Origin: CAISIP01 sp039934375
GTDB lineage: Bacteria > Pseudomonadota > Gammaproteobacteria > Burkholderiales > Burkholderiaceae_C
Assembly: GCA_039934375.1 (NCBI GenBank)
Contig: JBDTMH010000001.1
Location: 1 to 64,000 of the forward strand
Length of the DNA: 64,000 bases
Reading direction: 5' to 3'
The translations under genes and the position numbers were made by a program. Below are positions 45,857 to 55,387 of this stretch, piece after piece; within the stretch, counting starts at the first letter, position 1; every line of letters begins with the position of its first letter. The notes under the pieces were generated by a model, which was given only the letters and a program-made list of their open reading frames with translations, had not been told where the DNA came from and searched no databases.

Positions 45857-45917
45857 GCAAACTCCTTGTCAGTGAATGGAAAAAATCGTGCGGTGTCGGC
45901 GCGCCCCGGCGACCTGC

Positions 45918-47105
45918 TCAAGCCGGCTCGACCGCCGGCACACCGGCCGGTTCATCCGGCAGCCACGCGACGATGAAGGCCGAGCAGCAGGCAATCGACG
46001 CCATGGCAAGCAGCAGGCTGCCGAAGCCGGCGGACTTCACCACTGGACCCAGCGAATATACCGCCAGCGATGCGACACCGAAGGACACCGCCAGCCGTAC
46101 GCCCGCGACGCGCGAGCGGTAGGCGTCGTCGACATAACGCACCACCATGGCGTCAGTAAAGGGGATGGCTCCGAAGATCGTGATCATGAAACCGATCTGC
46201 AGCCAGAACAGCCACCAACCCTGGGCCTGCGCCGCGAGCAGGAACATCGGGATCTGCAGCAGCACGATGGTCAAATACAGCCGTTTGATCGCGAACCGGT
46301 CGATCAAGCGACCGACGATGACCTGCGAAAACGACGCCACCGCGTAGACCGCGGCCAGCATCATGCCCAGTTGCGCCGGGTCTTCGACGATGCCGGCAAA
46401 GCGTTCGCGCATCAGTTCGCCATTGCCGTTGGTCGTGAAGTTAAATAGCAGACTGCTGGTGACGGCGGCAAAGGTCATCACCGTGAGCAGCCGTGCCATC
46501 TGCGATTTTTCCAGGCCCACCTTGGCGCGGGTGGTGCGCCGGGCCGGCGACTCGGTTTCGGCCGGCGCCAGGCGCAGGAACAGGTAGCCGCAGAGCAGCG
46601 ACAGCAGCCCGGGCAAAACGAAGGCTGCGCGCCAGCCCACATACTTGACCATGAAGCCCGTCAGGATGGCCGCGAACGCGATGCCCATGTTGCCGGCCAG
46701 GCCGTTGACACCGATCGTCAGGCCCGGCCGCGTCGCATGCTGCAACAGCATCGGAATTCCCACCGGGTGGTAGATGGCCGAAAACAGGCCCAGCACCGAC
46801 AAGGCGATCGCCATCTGCCAGGCGTTCTGCACCGTGGCGCACAGCAGCGCTGAGGCGCCCATGCCGAAAAAGAACACCAGCATCATGCTGCGCCGCCCCC
46901 ACAAATCCCCGAGCCGGCCGGCCGGCACCGAGCCCAGGCCGAACATCAGGAAGGCGCCGGCGCTGTAAGGCATCAGGTCTTCCCATTGAGCGAACCCGAA
47001 ATCTGCTGCGACACTGGCTACCGCGGTGGCGAAAATCAGCAGGAACATGTGGTCCAGCGCATGGCCCAGGTTGAGCAGGAGTGAGGTGCTGCGTCGGAGC
47101 TGCAT
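45918..47105 (-). CDS. MFS transporter
   Basis: A 395-residue carrier with about 12 helices. LNLGHALDHMFLLIFATAV in helix 1, VPAGRLGDLWGRRSMMLVF in loop 2-3 and YHPVGIPMLLQHATRPGLTIG are characteristic of a group of sugar- or acid-like MFS proteins often found in proteobacteria. The substrate is unknown. ATG 47105 is chosen because it opens the first helix and has GAAG nearby; the frame continues to 47771 but that stretch has no protein-like character. It is divergent from the binding-protein gene at 47373; 267 bases between them should hold both promoters. Confidence 0.85.
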   Translation of the reverse strand: MQLRRSTSLLLNLGHALDHMFLLIFATAVASVAADFGFAQWEDLMPYSAGAFLMFGLGSVPAGRLGDLWGRRSMMLVFFFGMGASALLCATVQNAWQMAIALSVLGLFSAIYHPVGIPMLLQHATRPGLTIGVNGLAGNMGIAFAAILTGFMVKYVGWRAAFVLPGLLSLLCGYLFLRLAPAETESPARRTTRAKVGLEKSQMARLLTVMTFAAVTSSLLFNFTTNGNGELMRERFAGIVEDPAQLGMMLAAVYAVASFSQVIVGRLIDRFAIKRLYLTIVLLQIPMFLLAAQAQGWWLFWLQIGFMITIFGAIPFTDAMVVRYVDDAYRSRVAGVRLAVSFGVASLAVYSLGPVVKSAGFGSLLLAMASIACCSAFIVAWLPDEPAGVPAVEPA

Positions 47106-47372
47106 GGTGACTTCAAGTGAGGCCGATGAAGCCGCTATTCTCTCCGAGAGCGCCTTGAAGATCTGCATTGACTTGGCAAGTGGCCAAGCGCACACTGGCA
47201 GCCGACGGTGCGACGCTCGGCTGTGTCGCCGCCAATTTGCCGATTGGACTGGAATGGCTGCTTCGCGGCATGACTCAGACGGCGCAGGGTTGTCGTGCAG
47301 CCGAGGATGGGCGGGAAACGCGGTTGCTTGGGCGCCAGTCGCGGCGCGAATCCGTATGGTCGAGGCGATCGG

Positions 47373-48356
47373 ATGAATCGGAGCCGCCGTCAATGGATTT
47401 CCGGCCTGGTGCAAGCTATTCTTGCTGGACCTGCCTTTGCCCAGCTTCAGTCGCAGGGCAGCGCGCGGGTCGCATGGGTGTCGGCCTCGTCGATGCAGGA
47501 CGGAACCCTGTTTCTGGATGAACTGCGCCGGGGTTTGCGTGAGCACGGCTGGGTCGAAAACCGCAACCTGGTACTGAGCACGTATTGGGGCGACTACTCG
47601 GTGCCATTGCTCGAACGTAAGGTGGGTGAGGCGATCGCAGGCCGGCCCGATGTGATCGTTTGCCAGGGCACCGCCGCCGATCCCACGCGCAAGGTGACAC
47701 AGACCATACCGATCGTCTTCGGCTTCAGCGGCGATCCGGTCGAGGCGGGTTTCGTGCGCAGCCTGGCACATCCGGGTGGCAACCTGACCGGCATGTCATA
47801 CATGGCGCTGGAACTGGTTGGCAAACGGATGCAGTTGCTGCACGACGTGTTGCCGAACGCGCGCCGGGTCGCGGTTTTGTCGTTCCCGCAGCATCCGGGC
47901 GACCAGACTGAAAAGCGGGCCGCGCAGGCCGCTGCTGCCAGACTGGGCTTGTCGCTCGAGCAATATGACATTCGCGGAGCCGACGAAATGACCCGTGCAT
48001 TGGGGCTGATCGCGCAGGGAAAGCCCGATGCCGTGCTCGCGTTTCCGGTGCAGAACGTGATTGCACGGCGTGAAGCGATTGCCCAGTGGTCGTTGCAAAA
48101 CCGGATTCCCGTCATTTCGGGCTGGGCGCAATTTGCGCAGGGCGGCAACTTGATGAGTTACGGTCCGAACCTGCGCGCGGCGAATTTCCGCCTCGCCAGT
48201 TTCGTCGACAGAATTCTCAAAGGGGCCTTGCCGTCTGCTCTGCCGGTCGAGTATCCGGTGCAGGTGGAACTGGTCATCAACATGCGCGCAGCAAACGCGC
48301 TGGGAATCACTGTTCCGGCTGCGGTTTTGCTGCGTGCCGATGAGGTGATTGCTTGA
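47373..48356 (+). CDS. ABC-type substrate-binding protein (TrpX/DUF534 family), first of tandem pair
   Basis: A 327-residue periplasmic binding protein of the ABC_sub_bind (TrpX-like) family. A short signal peptide (GLVQAILAGPAFA) precedes RVAWVSASSMQDG, DVIVCQGTAADPTRKVTQTI and PIVFGFSGDPVEAGFVRSLAHPGGN, the family hallmark. The end, ELVINMRAANALGITVPAAVLLRADEVI, is also typical. No permease or ATPase is adjacent; instead a second binding protein overlaps it and a histidine kinase follows. Start ATG 47373 has GAGG seven bases upstream. It may deliver ligand information to the kinase rather than to a transporter. Confidence 0.88.
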   Translation: MNRSRRQWISGLVQAILAGPAFAQLQSQGSARVAWVSASSMQDGTLFLDELRRGLREHGWVENRNLVLSTYWGDYSVPLLERKVGEAIAGRPDVIVCQGTAADPTRKVTQTIPIVFGFSGDPVEAGFVRSLAHPGGNLTGMSYMALELVGKRMQLLHDVLPNARRVAVLSFPQHPGDQTEKRAAQAAAARLGLSLEQYDIRGADEMTRALGLIAQGKPDAVLAFPVQNVIARREAIAQWSLQNRIPVISGWAQFAQGGNLMSYGPNLRAANFRLASFVDRILKGALPSALPVEYPVQVELVINMRAANALGITVPAAVLLRADEVIA

Positions 48357-49333
48357 AACGCAGATCGCTCCTGCGCGGGTCCGGGGCATGGCTGCTTGCG
48401 CCGTTGTCGGTTGCTTGGGCACAGGTCGAGCGGCCTTGCCGGGTGGCTTGGGTATCGGTTGACCCCGCAGGCGCGCAGTCTCCGGTATTTGTCGCCTTTC
48501 GCGCGGGTATGGCGGCGCTGGGATATGGGGAAGGCCGTAACCTGGTGATCGACACCTGGTGGGTCGACGGGTCTTCCAAGCAGCTGGCCACCATGCGCGA
48601 CGAGGTCGTACACAGCTTGCCCGAGGTGATTGTGGCGCAAGGCGGTGTTGCGTTGGCCCCGATGTTGCACGCCAGCGTCAAAGGGCCACTGGTGTTCAGC
48701 ATGAGCGGCGATCCGGTGCTGGCCAAGATTGTTGCCTCTTACCGCAAGCCAGGCGGCAATCGGACCGGCATCACATTGTTTGCAGCCGATCTGATTGGCA
48801 AGCGCCTGGGCTTGCTCAAGGAAATGGTCCCTGGCGTGCATGGAATCGCGGTGATCGGCAATCCTCGGCATCCTGGTGCCCCGCGCGAGGTCGAGGCGTC
48901 ACGGATCGCGGCCGCCAGGCTGGGCCTTGTTCAAACCTACCATCCAAGCGAGAACCTGGCCGAACTCGATCGCGTGCTTGCCGGCATCGCGCGTGCTCGC
49001 GTCGACGCGCTTTTGGTGCTCTCGGATGGATTCGCCCTGAACCAGGCGAATCGCTTTGCAGAGTTCTCGGTGCGCGAGCGCATACCTGTGGTTGCCGGAT
49101 GGGCCACATTCGCGCAGCGTGGCATCGTGATGGCCTATGGGCCCGAGTTCGCCGATGTGCATCGACGTCTGGCCAGCTACGTCGACCGCATCCACAAAGG
49201 CGCGGCGCCGGGCGACCTGCCGATCGAGCAGCCAACCAAGTTCGAGCTGGTGATCAACCTGAAGACTGCCAGGGCACTGGGTATTTCCGTGCCCCAATCC
49301 TTGCTATTGCGGGCCGACGACTTGATTGAATGA
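48353..49333 (+). CDS. ABC-type substrate-binding protein (TrpX/DUF534 family), second of tandem pair
   Basis: A 326-residue paralogue of the preceding protein, with the same fold. A signal peptide (MKRRSLLRGSGAWLLAPLSV, AWA) is followed by VAWVSVDPAGAQSP, EVIVAQGGVALAPML, LVFSMSGDPVLAKIVASYRKPGGN and the ELVINLKTARALGISVPQSLLLRADDLI ending. It starts with TTG 48353, overlapping the first gene's stop (TTGA). The tandem copies are clearly diverged, so they probably bind different ligands or form a heteromeric sensor. The next gene, a histidine kinase, starts 68 bases later. Confidence 0.88.
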   Translation: MKRRSLLRGSGAWLLAPLSVAWAQVERPCRVAWVSVDPAGAQSPVFVAFRAGMAALGYGEGRNLVIDTWWVDGSSKQLATMRDEVVHSLPEVIVAQGGVALAPMLHASVKGPLVFSMSGDPVLAKIVASYRKPGGNRTGITLFAADLIGKRLGLLKEMVPGVHGIAVIGNPRHPGAPREVEASRIAAARLGLVQTYHPSENLAELDRVLAGIARARVDALLVLSDGFALNQANRFAEFSVRERIPVVAGWATFAQRGIVMAYGPEFADVHRRLASYVDRIHKGAAPGDLPIEQPTKFELVINLKTARALGISVPQSLLLRADDLIE

Positions 49334-49401
49334 AGCGCCAGTAATATTCGGCGTGTGCGGTCCCCTGTTTCTTCTGGCGGGGACGTGCGCCACCGGGCAC
49401 A

Positions 49402-52341
49402 ATGGTGCCAATGACCCCATCGGCGCCCGACGCCTTGCCGTTGACTCCATCGCACAATCGCCTGCGCGGTAGGCTGTTTCGCAAGTATCTGCTGCTGATC
49501 ATCGCTCTGGTCAGCGTCGCCATGCTGGCCTCCGGTGGAGTTGGCCAGTATTTCTGGCAGCAGGAAACCCGTGCAGCGTTGGCCGACCTGCAGCGGGAAA
49601 AAGCCATTGGTGCGGCGTCACGCATCGAGCAATACATCCTGCAGATCGCGCGCCAGATCGGGTTTGCATCATTGCCACAGTTCGGCGCCGCGGATCTCGA
49701 TCTGCGGCGCATCGAGTTTCTCAAACTGCTGCGCCAGGTGCCCGAAGTGACAGACATTGCATATGTCGACGCCAGTGGGCGAGAGCAGCTTGCCGTCTCG
49801 CGCCTGGGAATGGATGTGGTCGCCTCGGAAAAGGACCGCTCGCAGGAAGCAGCGTTCCGGCAAGCGCGGTTCGGACGGTCCTGGTTTGGCCCGGTCTATT
49901 TCCGCAAGGATACCGAACCCTATATGACGATCGCAAGCCGCGCCGGCGGTGACGATGGTCCGGTCACGGTGGCCGAGGTCAACCTCAAGTTCATCTGGGA
50001 TGTGGTCAAACGCATCAAGATCGGCGAGAAGGGCAAGGCCTTCGTGGTGGACGACAAGGGGTTGCTGGTGGCTGACCCAGACATCGGACTGGTGCTGCGC
50101 AAAACCAGCATGGCGGGCCTGGCGCATGTCCAGGCCGCCGCCAGTGAGCATGGCACGGACGCGCCGGCCATGGAGTCACATGACCTGCAGGGATTGCCGG
50201 TGCTGACATCGGTGGTCGCGATCGAGCCGCTGGGCTGGAAGGTGTTTGCCCAGCAACCCTGGTCGGAGGTCACCGCCAAGCTGGACGCGTCGATGCTGCG
50301 CACCGGCCTGCTGCTGCTGGCGGGCTTGCTGATTTCGGCCTTGGCCGCGTGGGCGCTGGCGCGCAGCATGGCTCGTCCGATCCAGATTCTTGCTGAAGGG
50401 GCACGGCGTATCGGAGCTGGCGACCTGCACCAGCAGATCGACATCCGAACCGGCGATGAGTTGCAGGGGCTGGCGGACCAGTTCAACGCGATGACGGCGC
50501 AGTTGCGCGAGTCCTATGCCGGGCTGGAGCGCAAGGTCGAGCAACGCACCGCCGAGGTCACGCAGGCGCTGGAATACCAGACCGCCATCAGCGCCGTTTT
50601 GCGCGTGATCAGCGAGTCGCCGACCGATGTGGCGCCGGTGTTCGAGGCCATCATGGACAGCGCGGTGCGCCTGTTCGGCGTATCGATCGCCGCGGTGTTC
50701 CGCTATGACGGGCGACAGGTGCACATGATCAGCACCAAGGGATGGTCCGAGGATGCTTTGAAGGATGCAGACCGGCTGTACCCGGCGCCACCCAATCCCG
50801 AAATGATCAGCGGGCGGGTCATCCTGTCGGGCAAGGCCCAGACAATCGCAGACACGTTCGCCGACGCCGCGTATGACCAGGAAACAGCCCATGTAGGTGA
50901 TTGGCGCCGCATGATGGCCGCGCCGCTGCTCAAGGACGGTGCCGTGGTCGGTGTGCTGGTGATGGCCTGGGCCGAACCGGGGGAAGTTCGCCGGCACGAA
51001 CTCGACCTGCTCAGGACTTTTGCCGACCAGGCGGTGATTGCGATCGAGAACGTGCGCCTGATCAGCGAGACGAAAGAGGCGCTGGAGCAGCAGACCGCCA
51101 CCGCCGAGGTGTTGCAGGTCATCTCCAGCTCGCCAACCGACGTGCAGCCGGTGTTTGATGCCATCGCCGAGCGCGCCATGACGCTGTGCGAAGCCCGTAT
51201 CGGCGCCGTGACCCGATTCGACGGGGAGTTGTTGCACCTGGTGGCGTTTCATGGTGCCACCCAGCAGGCATCGGACATCATGCGTGCGGCGTTCCCGATC
51301 CGGCCCGGGCGTGAGGCCGGCACTGCCCGTGCCATCGCCGAACGTGCGCCGATACAGATACCCGATGTGCTGGCCGACCCGGACTATGCGCTCAAGGACG
51401 AGGCCAGGCGGGCCGGTTATCGCAGCAACCTGGCGGTGCCGATGGTGCAGGACGGCGAGGTCGTTGGCTCCATCGTCGTGTGCCGGGAGCAGGTCGGTGC
51501 CTACCCTGACAAACAGGTCAAGTTGCTGCAGACCTTCGCCGACCAGGCGGTGATCGCGGTGCAAAACGTGCGCCTGTTCAACGAGATCCGCGACAAGAGC
51601 CGGCAATTGGAGATCGCCAACCAGCACAAGAGCGAGTTCCTGGCCAATATGTCGCACGAGTTGCGCACGCCGCTCAACGCGATCATCGGCTTCTCCGAAG
51701 TGCTGCTCGAGCGCATGTTCGGCGAACTCAACGAGAAACAGGACGACTACCTCAAGGACATCTTCACGTCGGGCAAGCATCTGCTGTCGCTGATCAACGA
51801 CATCCTGGACCTGTCCAAGATCGAGGCCGGTCGCATGGAGCTGGACCTGAGCGACTTCGATGCGGCGCAGGCCTTGTCCAACGCGATGACGCTGGTGCGC
51901 GAACGAGCCCAGACGCATGGCATCAGCCTCAGCGTGGAGGTAGCCGACAACATCGGCGAAATCCGCGCCGACGAACGCAAGTTCAAACAAATCCTGCTCA
52001 ACCTGCTGAGCAATGCGGTCAAGTTCACGCCCGATGGCGGCACGGTCACGGTGCGCGCGACCATCGTGGGTAAACAGATCGAGGTGGCGGTAAAGGACAC
52101 CGGCGTGGGCATCTCGACCGACGACCAACTGCTGGTGTTCGACGAGTTCAGGCAGGTCGGCCGTCATTACACCAACAAGCATGAAGGCACCGGGCTGGGC
52201 CTGTCGCTGACCAAGCGTTTCGTCGAGCTCCACGGTGGCAGCCTGCGCCTGGAAAGCGAGCCTGGCGTGGGGTCGACCTTCACGTTCACGTTGCCGATAC
52301 GGCCGGTCGATCCGGCACACGATGCGAAGGAAACGACATGA
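49402..52341 (+). CDS. Membrane sensor histidine kinase with Cache-like, HAMP and two GAF domains
   Basis: A 979-residue inner-membrane kinase. Helix 1 (about 30-50) and helix 2 (about 300-322) enclose a periplasmic dCache-like sensor of about 250 residues. HAMP (323-375), a coiled coil and two tandem GAF domains (about 395-555 and 575-735) follow, each preceded by an SSPTDV- or SESPTDV-type segment. His752 in FLANMSHELRTPLNAIIGF is the phosphoacceptor. The ATPase domain has NLLSNAVKFTP, DTGVGIS and GTGLGLSL. No receiver is fused. Its stop overlaps the following response regulator by four bases. The two GAF modules suggest added cytosolic input, and the upstream binding proteins suggest periplasmic ligand input. 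Confidence 0.92.
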   Translation: MVPMTPSAPDALPLTPSHNRLRGRLFRKYLLLIIALVSVAMLASGGVGQYFWQQETRAALADLQREKAIGAASRIEQYILQIARQIGFASLPQFGAADLDLRRIEFLKLLRQVPEVTDIAYVDASGREQLAVSRLGMDVVASEKDRSQEAAFRQARFGRSWFGPVYFRKDTEPYMTIASRAGGDDGPVTVAEVNLKFIWDVVKRIKIGEKGKAFVVDDKGLLVADPDIGLVLRKTSMAGLAHVQAAASEHGTDAPAMESHDLQGLPVLTSVVAIEPLGWKVFAQQPWSEVTAKLDASMLRTGLLLLAGLLISALAAWALARSMARPIQILAEGARRIGAGDLHQQIDIRTGDELQGLADQFNAMTAQLRESYAGLERKVEQRTAEVTQALEYQTAISAVLRVISESPTDVAPVFEAIMDSAVRLFGVSIAAVFRYDGRQVHMISTKGWSEDALKDADRLYPAPPNPEMISGRVILSGKAQTIADTFADAAYDQETAHVGDWRRMMAAPLLKDGAVVGVLVMAWAEPGEVRRHELDLLRTFADQAVIAIENVRLISETKEALEQQTATAEVLQVISSSPTDVQPVFDAIAERAMTLCEARIGAVTRFDGELLHLVAFHGATQQASDIMRAAFPIRPGREAGTARAIAERAPIQIPDVLADPDYALKDEARRAGYRSNLAVPMVQDGEVVGSIVVCREQVGAYPDKQVKLLQTFADQAVIAVQNVRLFNEIRDKSRQLEIANQHKSEFLANMSHELRTPLNAIIGFSEVLLERMFGELNEKQDDYLKDIFTSGKHLLSLINDILDLSKIEAGRMELDLSDFDAAQALSNAMTLVRERAQTHGISLSVEVADNIGEIRADERKFKQILLNLLSNAVKFTPDGGTVTVRATIVGKQIEVAVKDTGVGISTDDQLLVFDEFRQVGRHYTNKHEGTGLGLSLTKRFVELHGGSLRLESEPGVGSTFTFTLPIRPVDPAHDAKETT

Positions 52342-52712
52342 AGACCGTGCTGATCGTCGAAGACAACGAAAAGAACATGAAGCTGGCGCGCGACGTGCTG
52401 CAAGCCAAGGGTTATGCGACGCTGGAGGCGATCAACGGCGAGGCCGGTGTGCGGCTGGCATTGGCGCACCGGCCTGATCTGGTGCTGATGGACATCCAGT
52501 TGCCCGACATCAATGGCGTTGAGGCGTTCACCCGCATCCGCGCACATCCCGACATGGCGGGTGTTCCCGTGGCTGCGTTCACCGCGTCGGTCACACCCGG
52601 CGACCGCAGCCGCATCAACGATGCCGGCTTCGACGCCTTCATCGGCAAGCCCATCAACCTCAAGGAGTTCCTGGCCACGGTGAAGCGCCTGACCGAAGGA
52701 GGACGAGGGTGA
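52338..52712 (+). CDS. Single-domain response regulator (DivK-like)
   Basis: A 124-residue stand-alone receiver domain. Acidic pocket VEDN (Glu8, Asp9), phosphoacceptor Asp52 (DLVLMDIQLPD), the Thr/Ser switch in AAFTASVTPGD and Lys in FIGKPINLKEF are all present. It has no output domain, resembling DivK or CheY-type relays. The ATGA overlap with the kinase and the GTGA overlap with the downstream regulator indicate tight coupling. It probably shuttles phosphate within the cluster. Confidence 0.93.
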   Translation: MKTVLIVEDNEKNMKLARDVLQAKGYATLEAINGEAGVRLALAHRPDLVLMDIQLPDINGVEAFTRIRAHPDMAGVPVAAFTASVTPGDRSRINDAGFDAFIGKPINLKEFLATVKRLTEGGRG

Positions 52713-53890
52713 GCGAGACCGAAGTTGCCAGCGGCAATGGCCGACCAACTGGTTCGCCGACGGGTGCAGAGCCGCGTGTTGCCCCGCATGTCCTGGTGGT
52801 TGACGACACACCGGCCAATGTCAAGTTGTTGGTTGACCTGCTGACCGTCAAGGGTTATGTGGCGAGCAGCGCCGTCAATGGTGAAGAGGCGCTGGCGATG
52901 ATCGCGGCCGATCCACCCGATCTGGTGCTGCTCGACATCATGATGCCGGGCCTTTCGGGATACGAGGTCTGCAGACGACTGCGCGCCGACCCGGCCACGG
53001 CTTTGCTGCCGGTGGTGATGTGCACCTCGCTCGATGCCACGCAGGAGCGGGTCAATGGCATCGAGGCCGGCGCCGACGACTTTCTGACCAAGCCGATCAA
53101 TCGGCCGGAACTGTTCGCACGCGTGAAATCGCTGTTGCGCATCAAGGTGCTGCAGGACAAGGTGAGGGCACAGGCGGTGCAGATCGCGTCATGGAACCAG
53201 ACGCTGGAGCTGCGGGTGCAGGAGCAGGTGGGGGAGATCGAGGCGCTCGGACGTCTGAAGCGTTTCTTTTCTCCGCAACTTTGTCAGGCGATCGTCGCCG
53301 GCGGCGAAGGCATGCTCAAGACCCACCGGCGTGAGATCTGTGTCGTATTCATCGATCTGCGTGGCTTCACCGCCTTCACCGATCAGGCCGAGCCGGAAGA
53401 GGTGATGGAGATGCTGCACGGATTTCATGCTGCGATGGGCAAGCTGGTGCTGGAACACAACGGCACGCTCGAGCGATTTGCCGGCGACTCGGTGATGGTG
53501 TTCTTCAACGACCCGGTGCCGATCGAGCAACCGGCCGCGCAGGCCGTGAAGATGGCGCTGGCGATGCAGCAGAAATTCGTTGACATCGGGCAACAGTGGT
53601 ACAAGCGCGGCTACGAGCTGGGCCTGGGTTGCGGTATCGCCCAGGGTTATGCGACGCTGGGCCAGATCGGCTTCGAAGGACGCTGGGACTACGCCGCCAT
53701 CGGCAGCGTGACCAATCTGGCCGCGCGGCTGTGCTCCGAAGCCGGGGCAGGCCAGATCCTGGTCGATCGCAAGACCATGGCCCGGGTTGAATCCCTGGTC
53801 CAAGCCACGCCGGTCGGGCCACTGACGCTGAAGGGTTTTCATCAGCCAGTACCGGCGTTTGCGCTTGTCGGTCTGTTGGCGCTTGATTGA
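52709..53890 (+). CDS. Response regulator with class III nucleotide cyclase output domain
   Basis: A 393-residue protein. The receiver domain covers residues about 25-145, with phosphoacceptor Asp76 (DLVLLDIMMPG) and Lys in FLTKPINRPELF. A coiled coil (SWNQTLELRVQEQVGEIEAL) links it to a class III cyclase domain (about 205-390). Both metal Asp positions are kept (FIDLRGFTAF and FAGDSVMVFF), as are the catalytic Asn and Arg (SVTNLAARL). The residue before the FAGD motif is Arg where adenylate cyclases usually have Lys, so nucleotide specificity is open. GTG 52709 overlaps the preceding gene. It is the probable output of the kinase: phosphorylation would switch second-messenger synthesis. Confidence 0.9.
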   Translation: MSETEVASGNGRPTGSPTGAEPRVAPHVLVVDDTPANVKLLVDLLTVKGYVASSAVNGEEALAMIAADPPDLVLLDIMMPGLSGYEVCRRLRADPATALLPVVMCTSLDATQERVNGIEAGADDFLTKPINRPELFARVKSLLRIKVLQDKVRAQAVQIASWNQTLELRVQEQVGEIEALGRLKRFFSPQLCQAIVAGGEGMLKTHRREICVVFIDLRGFTAFTDQAEPEEVMEMLHGFHAAMGKLVLEHNGTLERFAGDSVMVFFNDPVPIEQPAAQAVKMALAMQQKFVDIGQQWYKRGYELGLGCGIAQGYATLGQIGFEGRWDYAAIGSVTNLAARLCSEAGAGQILVDRKTMARVESLVQATPVGPLTLKGFHQPVPAFALVGLLALD

Positions 53891-53957
53891 CCGCCGTCAT
53901 TGTCTAGTCAGGTTCGGGCACAATCCCGGGCTTCCCCGATCCTTGTCAGAATCCACC

Positions 53958-55352
53958 GTGCGCCGTCTGAACACCCCCGCTGTCCGAACCGAAACCGCTG
54001 CCTTGTGGACGATTGCATGGCCGATCCTGATCGGCCAGCTGGCGACGGTGGGCATGGGTGTGGTCGACGTGGCCATGGCCGGCCATGCGTCGGCGCAGGA
54101 CCTGGCGGGGGTGTCGCTGGGCGTGTCGATCTGGCATCTGGCCATCATCACGCTGATGGGCGTGCTGATGGCGGTCAACCCCATCGTGTCGCAGCACGTG
54201 GGCGCCCGCAGTGTCGGCCAGGTTCCGCATGTGGTGCGCCAGGCCCTGTGGAACGGCCTGGGGTTGGGGCTGCTGGCCATGGCGGTCGTGAATCTGGCCG
54301 CGCTGGTGTTCAACACCATGGACGTCGAGCCGCAGGTGCGCGCGGTGGCGCGCCAGTTCGTGCTGGTGATCAGCCTTGCGTTGCCACCGTTTTGTGCCTA
54401 CCGCGTGCTTTACGGCTACAGCGCCAGCCTGAACCAGACCAAGCCGATGATGCTGGTCGCCTTGCTGGCGCTGCTGCTCAATATCGTCATCAACTATGCG
54501 CTGGTGTTCGGCCACTGGGGCTTTCCGCGCCTGGGCGGTGTGGGTTGCGCCTGGGCCACCTTGTTGTGTGTGTGGTTCGATCTGGTGGCGATGACCTGGT
54601 GGATACGGCGTGCGCCGGCCTACCACGAGACCCAGCCGCTGAGAAACTACGAGCCACCCGATGGGGCGCAGATCCGCGTGTTGCTGCGCATCGGCCTGCC
54701 GATCGGCGTGACCTATTTCGCCGAATCCAGCGCCTTCAGTCTGATCGCGTTGCTGGTGGCGGGCTTTGGCGCCGCGCAGGTGGCCGGGCACCAGATCGCG
54801 CTGAATTTCTCATCACTGGTGTTCATGGTGCCGATGAGCCTGGGCCTGGCCTTGCTGACCCGGGTCGGCCAGGCACTGGGTGCGCAGGACATGCAGGCGG
54901 CACGCTTTCGCGCCTGGCATGGCGTGGGGCTGTCGTTTGTCGCAGCGCTGGTGTCCGCGCTGCTGATCTTGCTGTTCAACCAGCACATTGCAGACGCCTA
55001 CACCAGCGACGATGCGGTGGCGGCGGTGGCGGCACATCTGCTGCTGTTCGCGGCCCTGTTCCAACTGCCCGATGCGGTGCAGGTATCGACCAGCTGCGCG
55101 ATCCGCGCCTACAAGGTCACGCGCCCGCCGATGATCATCCACATGACCGCGTTCTGGGGCATCTGTCTGCCGCTGGGCGTGTTGCTGGGCCTGGCGCCGG
55201 CCTGGCTGCCCTGGCACCCGGTCGATGCGATGGCGGCGCAGGGTTTCTGGATCGCGCTGGTTGTCGGCCTGTCCATTGCCGCGCTCGGCCTGGTTTGGCT
55301 GCTCGAGCGGCTGTCCTTGCAGTGGCTACGTGCCGCACCTGCGGCGCTCTGA
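53958..55352 (+). CDS. MATE family multidrug efflux protein
   Basis: A 464-residue exporter with 12 helices, NorM type. IAWPILIGQLATVGMGVVDVAMAGHAS in helix 1, SAFSLIALLVAGFGAAQVAGHQIALN in helix 7 and the VPMSLGLALLTRVGQALGA repeat are diagnostic. It exchanges Na+ or H+ for cationic drugs or metabolites. GTG 53958 is chosen since the first membrane segment begins 16 residues later; the frame extends upstream to 53859. It is on the same strand as the signalling cluster, with 67 bases before it, but a functional connection is not evident. Confidence 0.92.
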   Translation: MRRLNTPAVRTETAALWTIAWPILIGQLATVGMGVVDVAMAGHASAQDLAGVSLGVSIWHLAIITLMGVLMAVNPIVSQHVGARSVGQVPHVVRQALWNGLGLGLLAMAVVNLAALVFNTMDVEPQVRAVARQFVLVISLALPPFCAYRVLYGYSASLNQTKPMMLVALLALLLNIVINYALVFGHWGFPRLGGVGCAWATLLCVWFDLVAMTWWIRRAPAYHETQPLRNYEPPDGAQIRVLLRIGLPIGVTYFAESSAFSLIALLVAGFGAAQVAGHQIALNFSSLVFMVPMSLGLALLTRVGQALGAQDMQAARFRAWHGVGLSFVAALVSALLILLFNQHIADAYTSDDAVAAVAAHLLLFAALFQLPDAVQVSTSCAIRAYKVTRPPMIIHMTAFWGICLPLGVLLGLAPAWLPWHPVDAMAAQGFWIALVVGLSIAALGLVWLLERLSLQWLRAAPAAL

Positions 55353-55387
55353 CAGAATCGATTTTTGCCTACTTGCGGAGCATCGCG

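Noticed and set aside
50176..52320. A 714-residue open frame on the minus strand
   Set aside because: It is antisense to the histidine kinase, with no recognisable domain.
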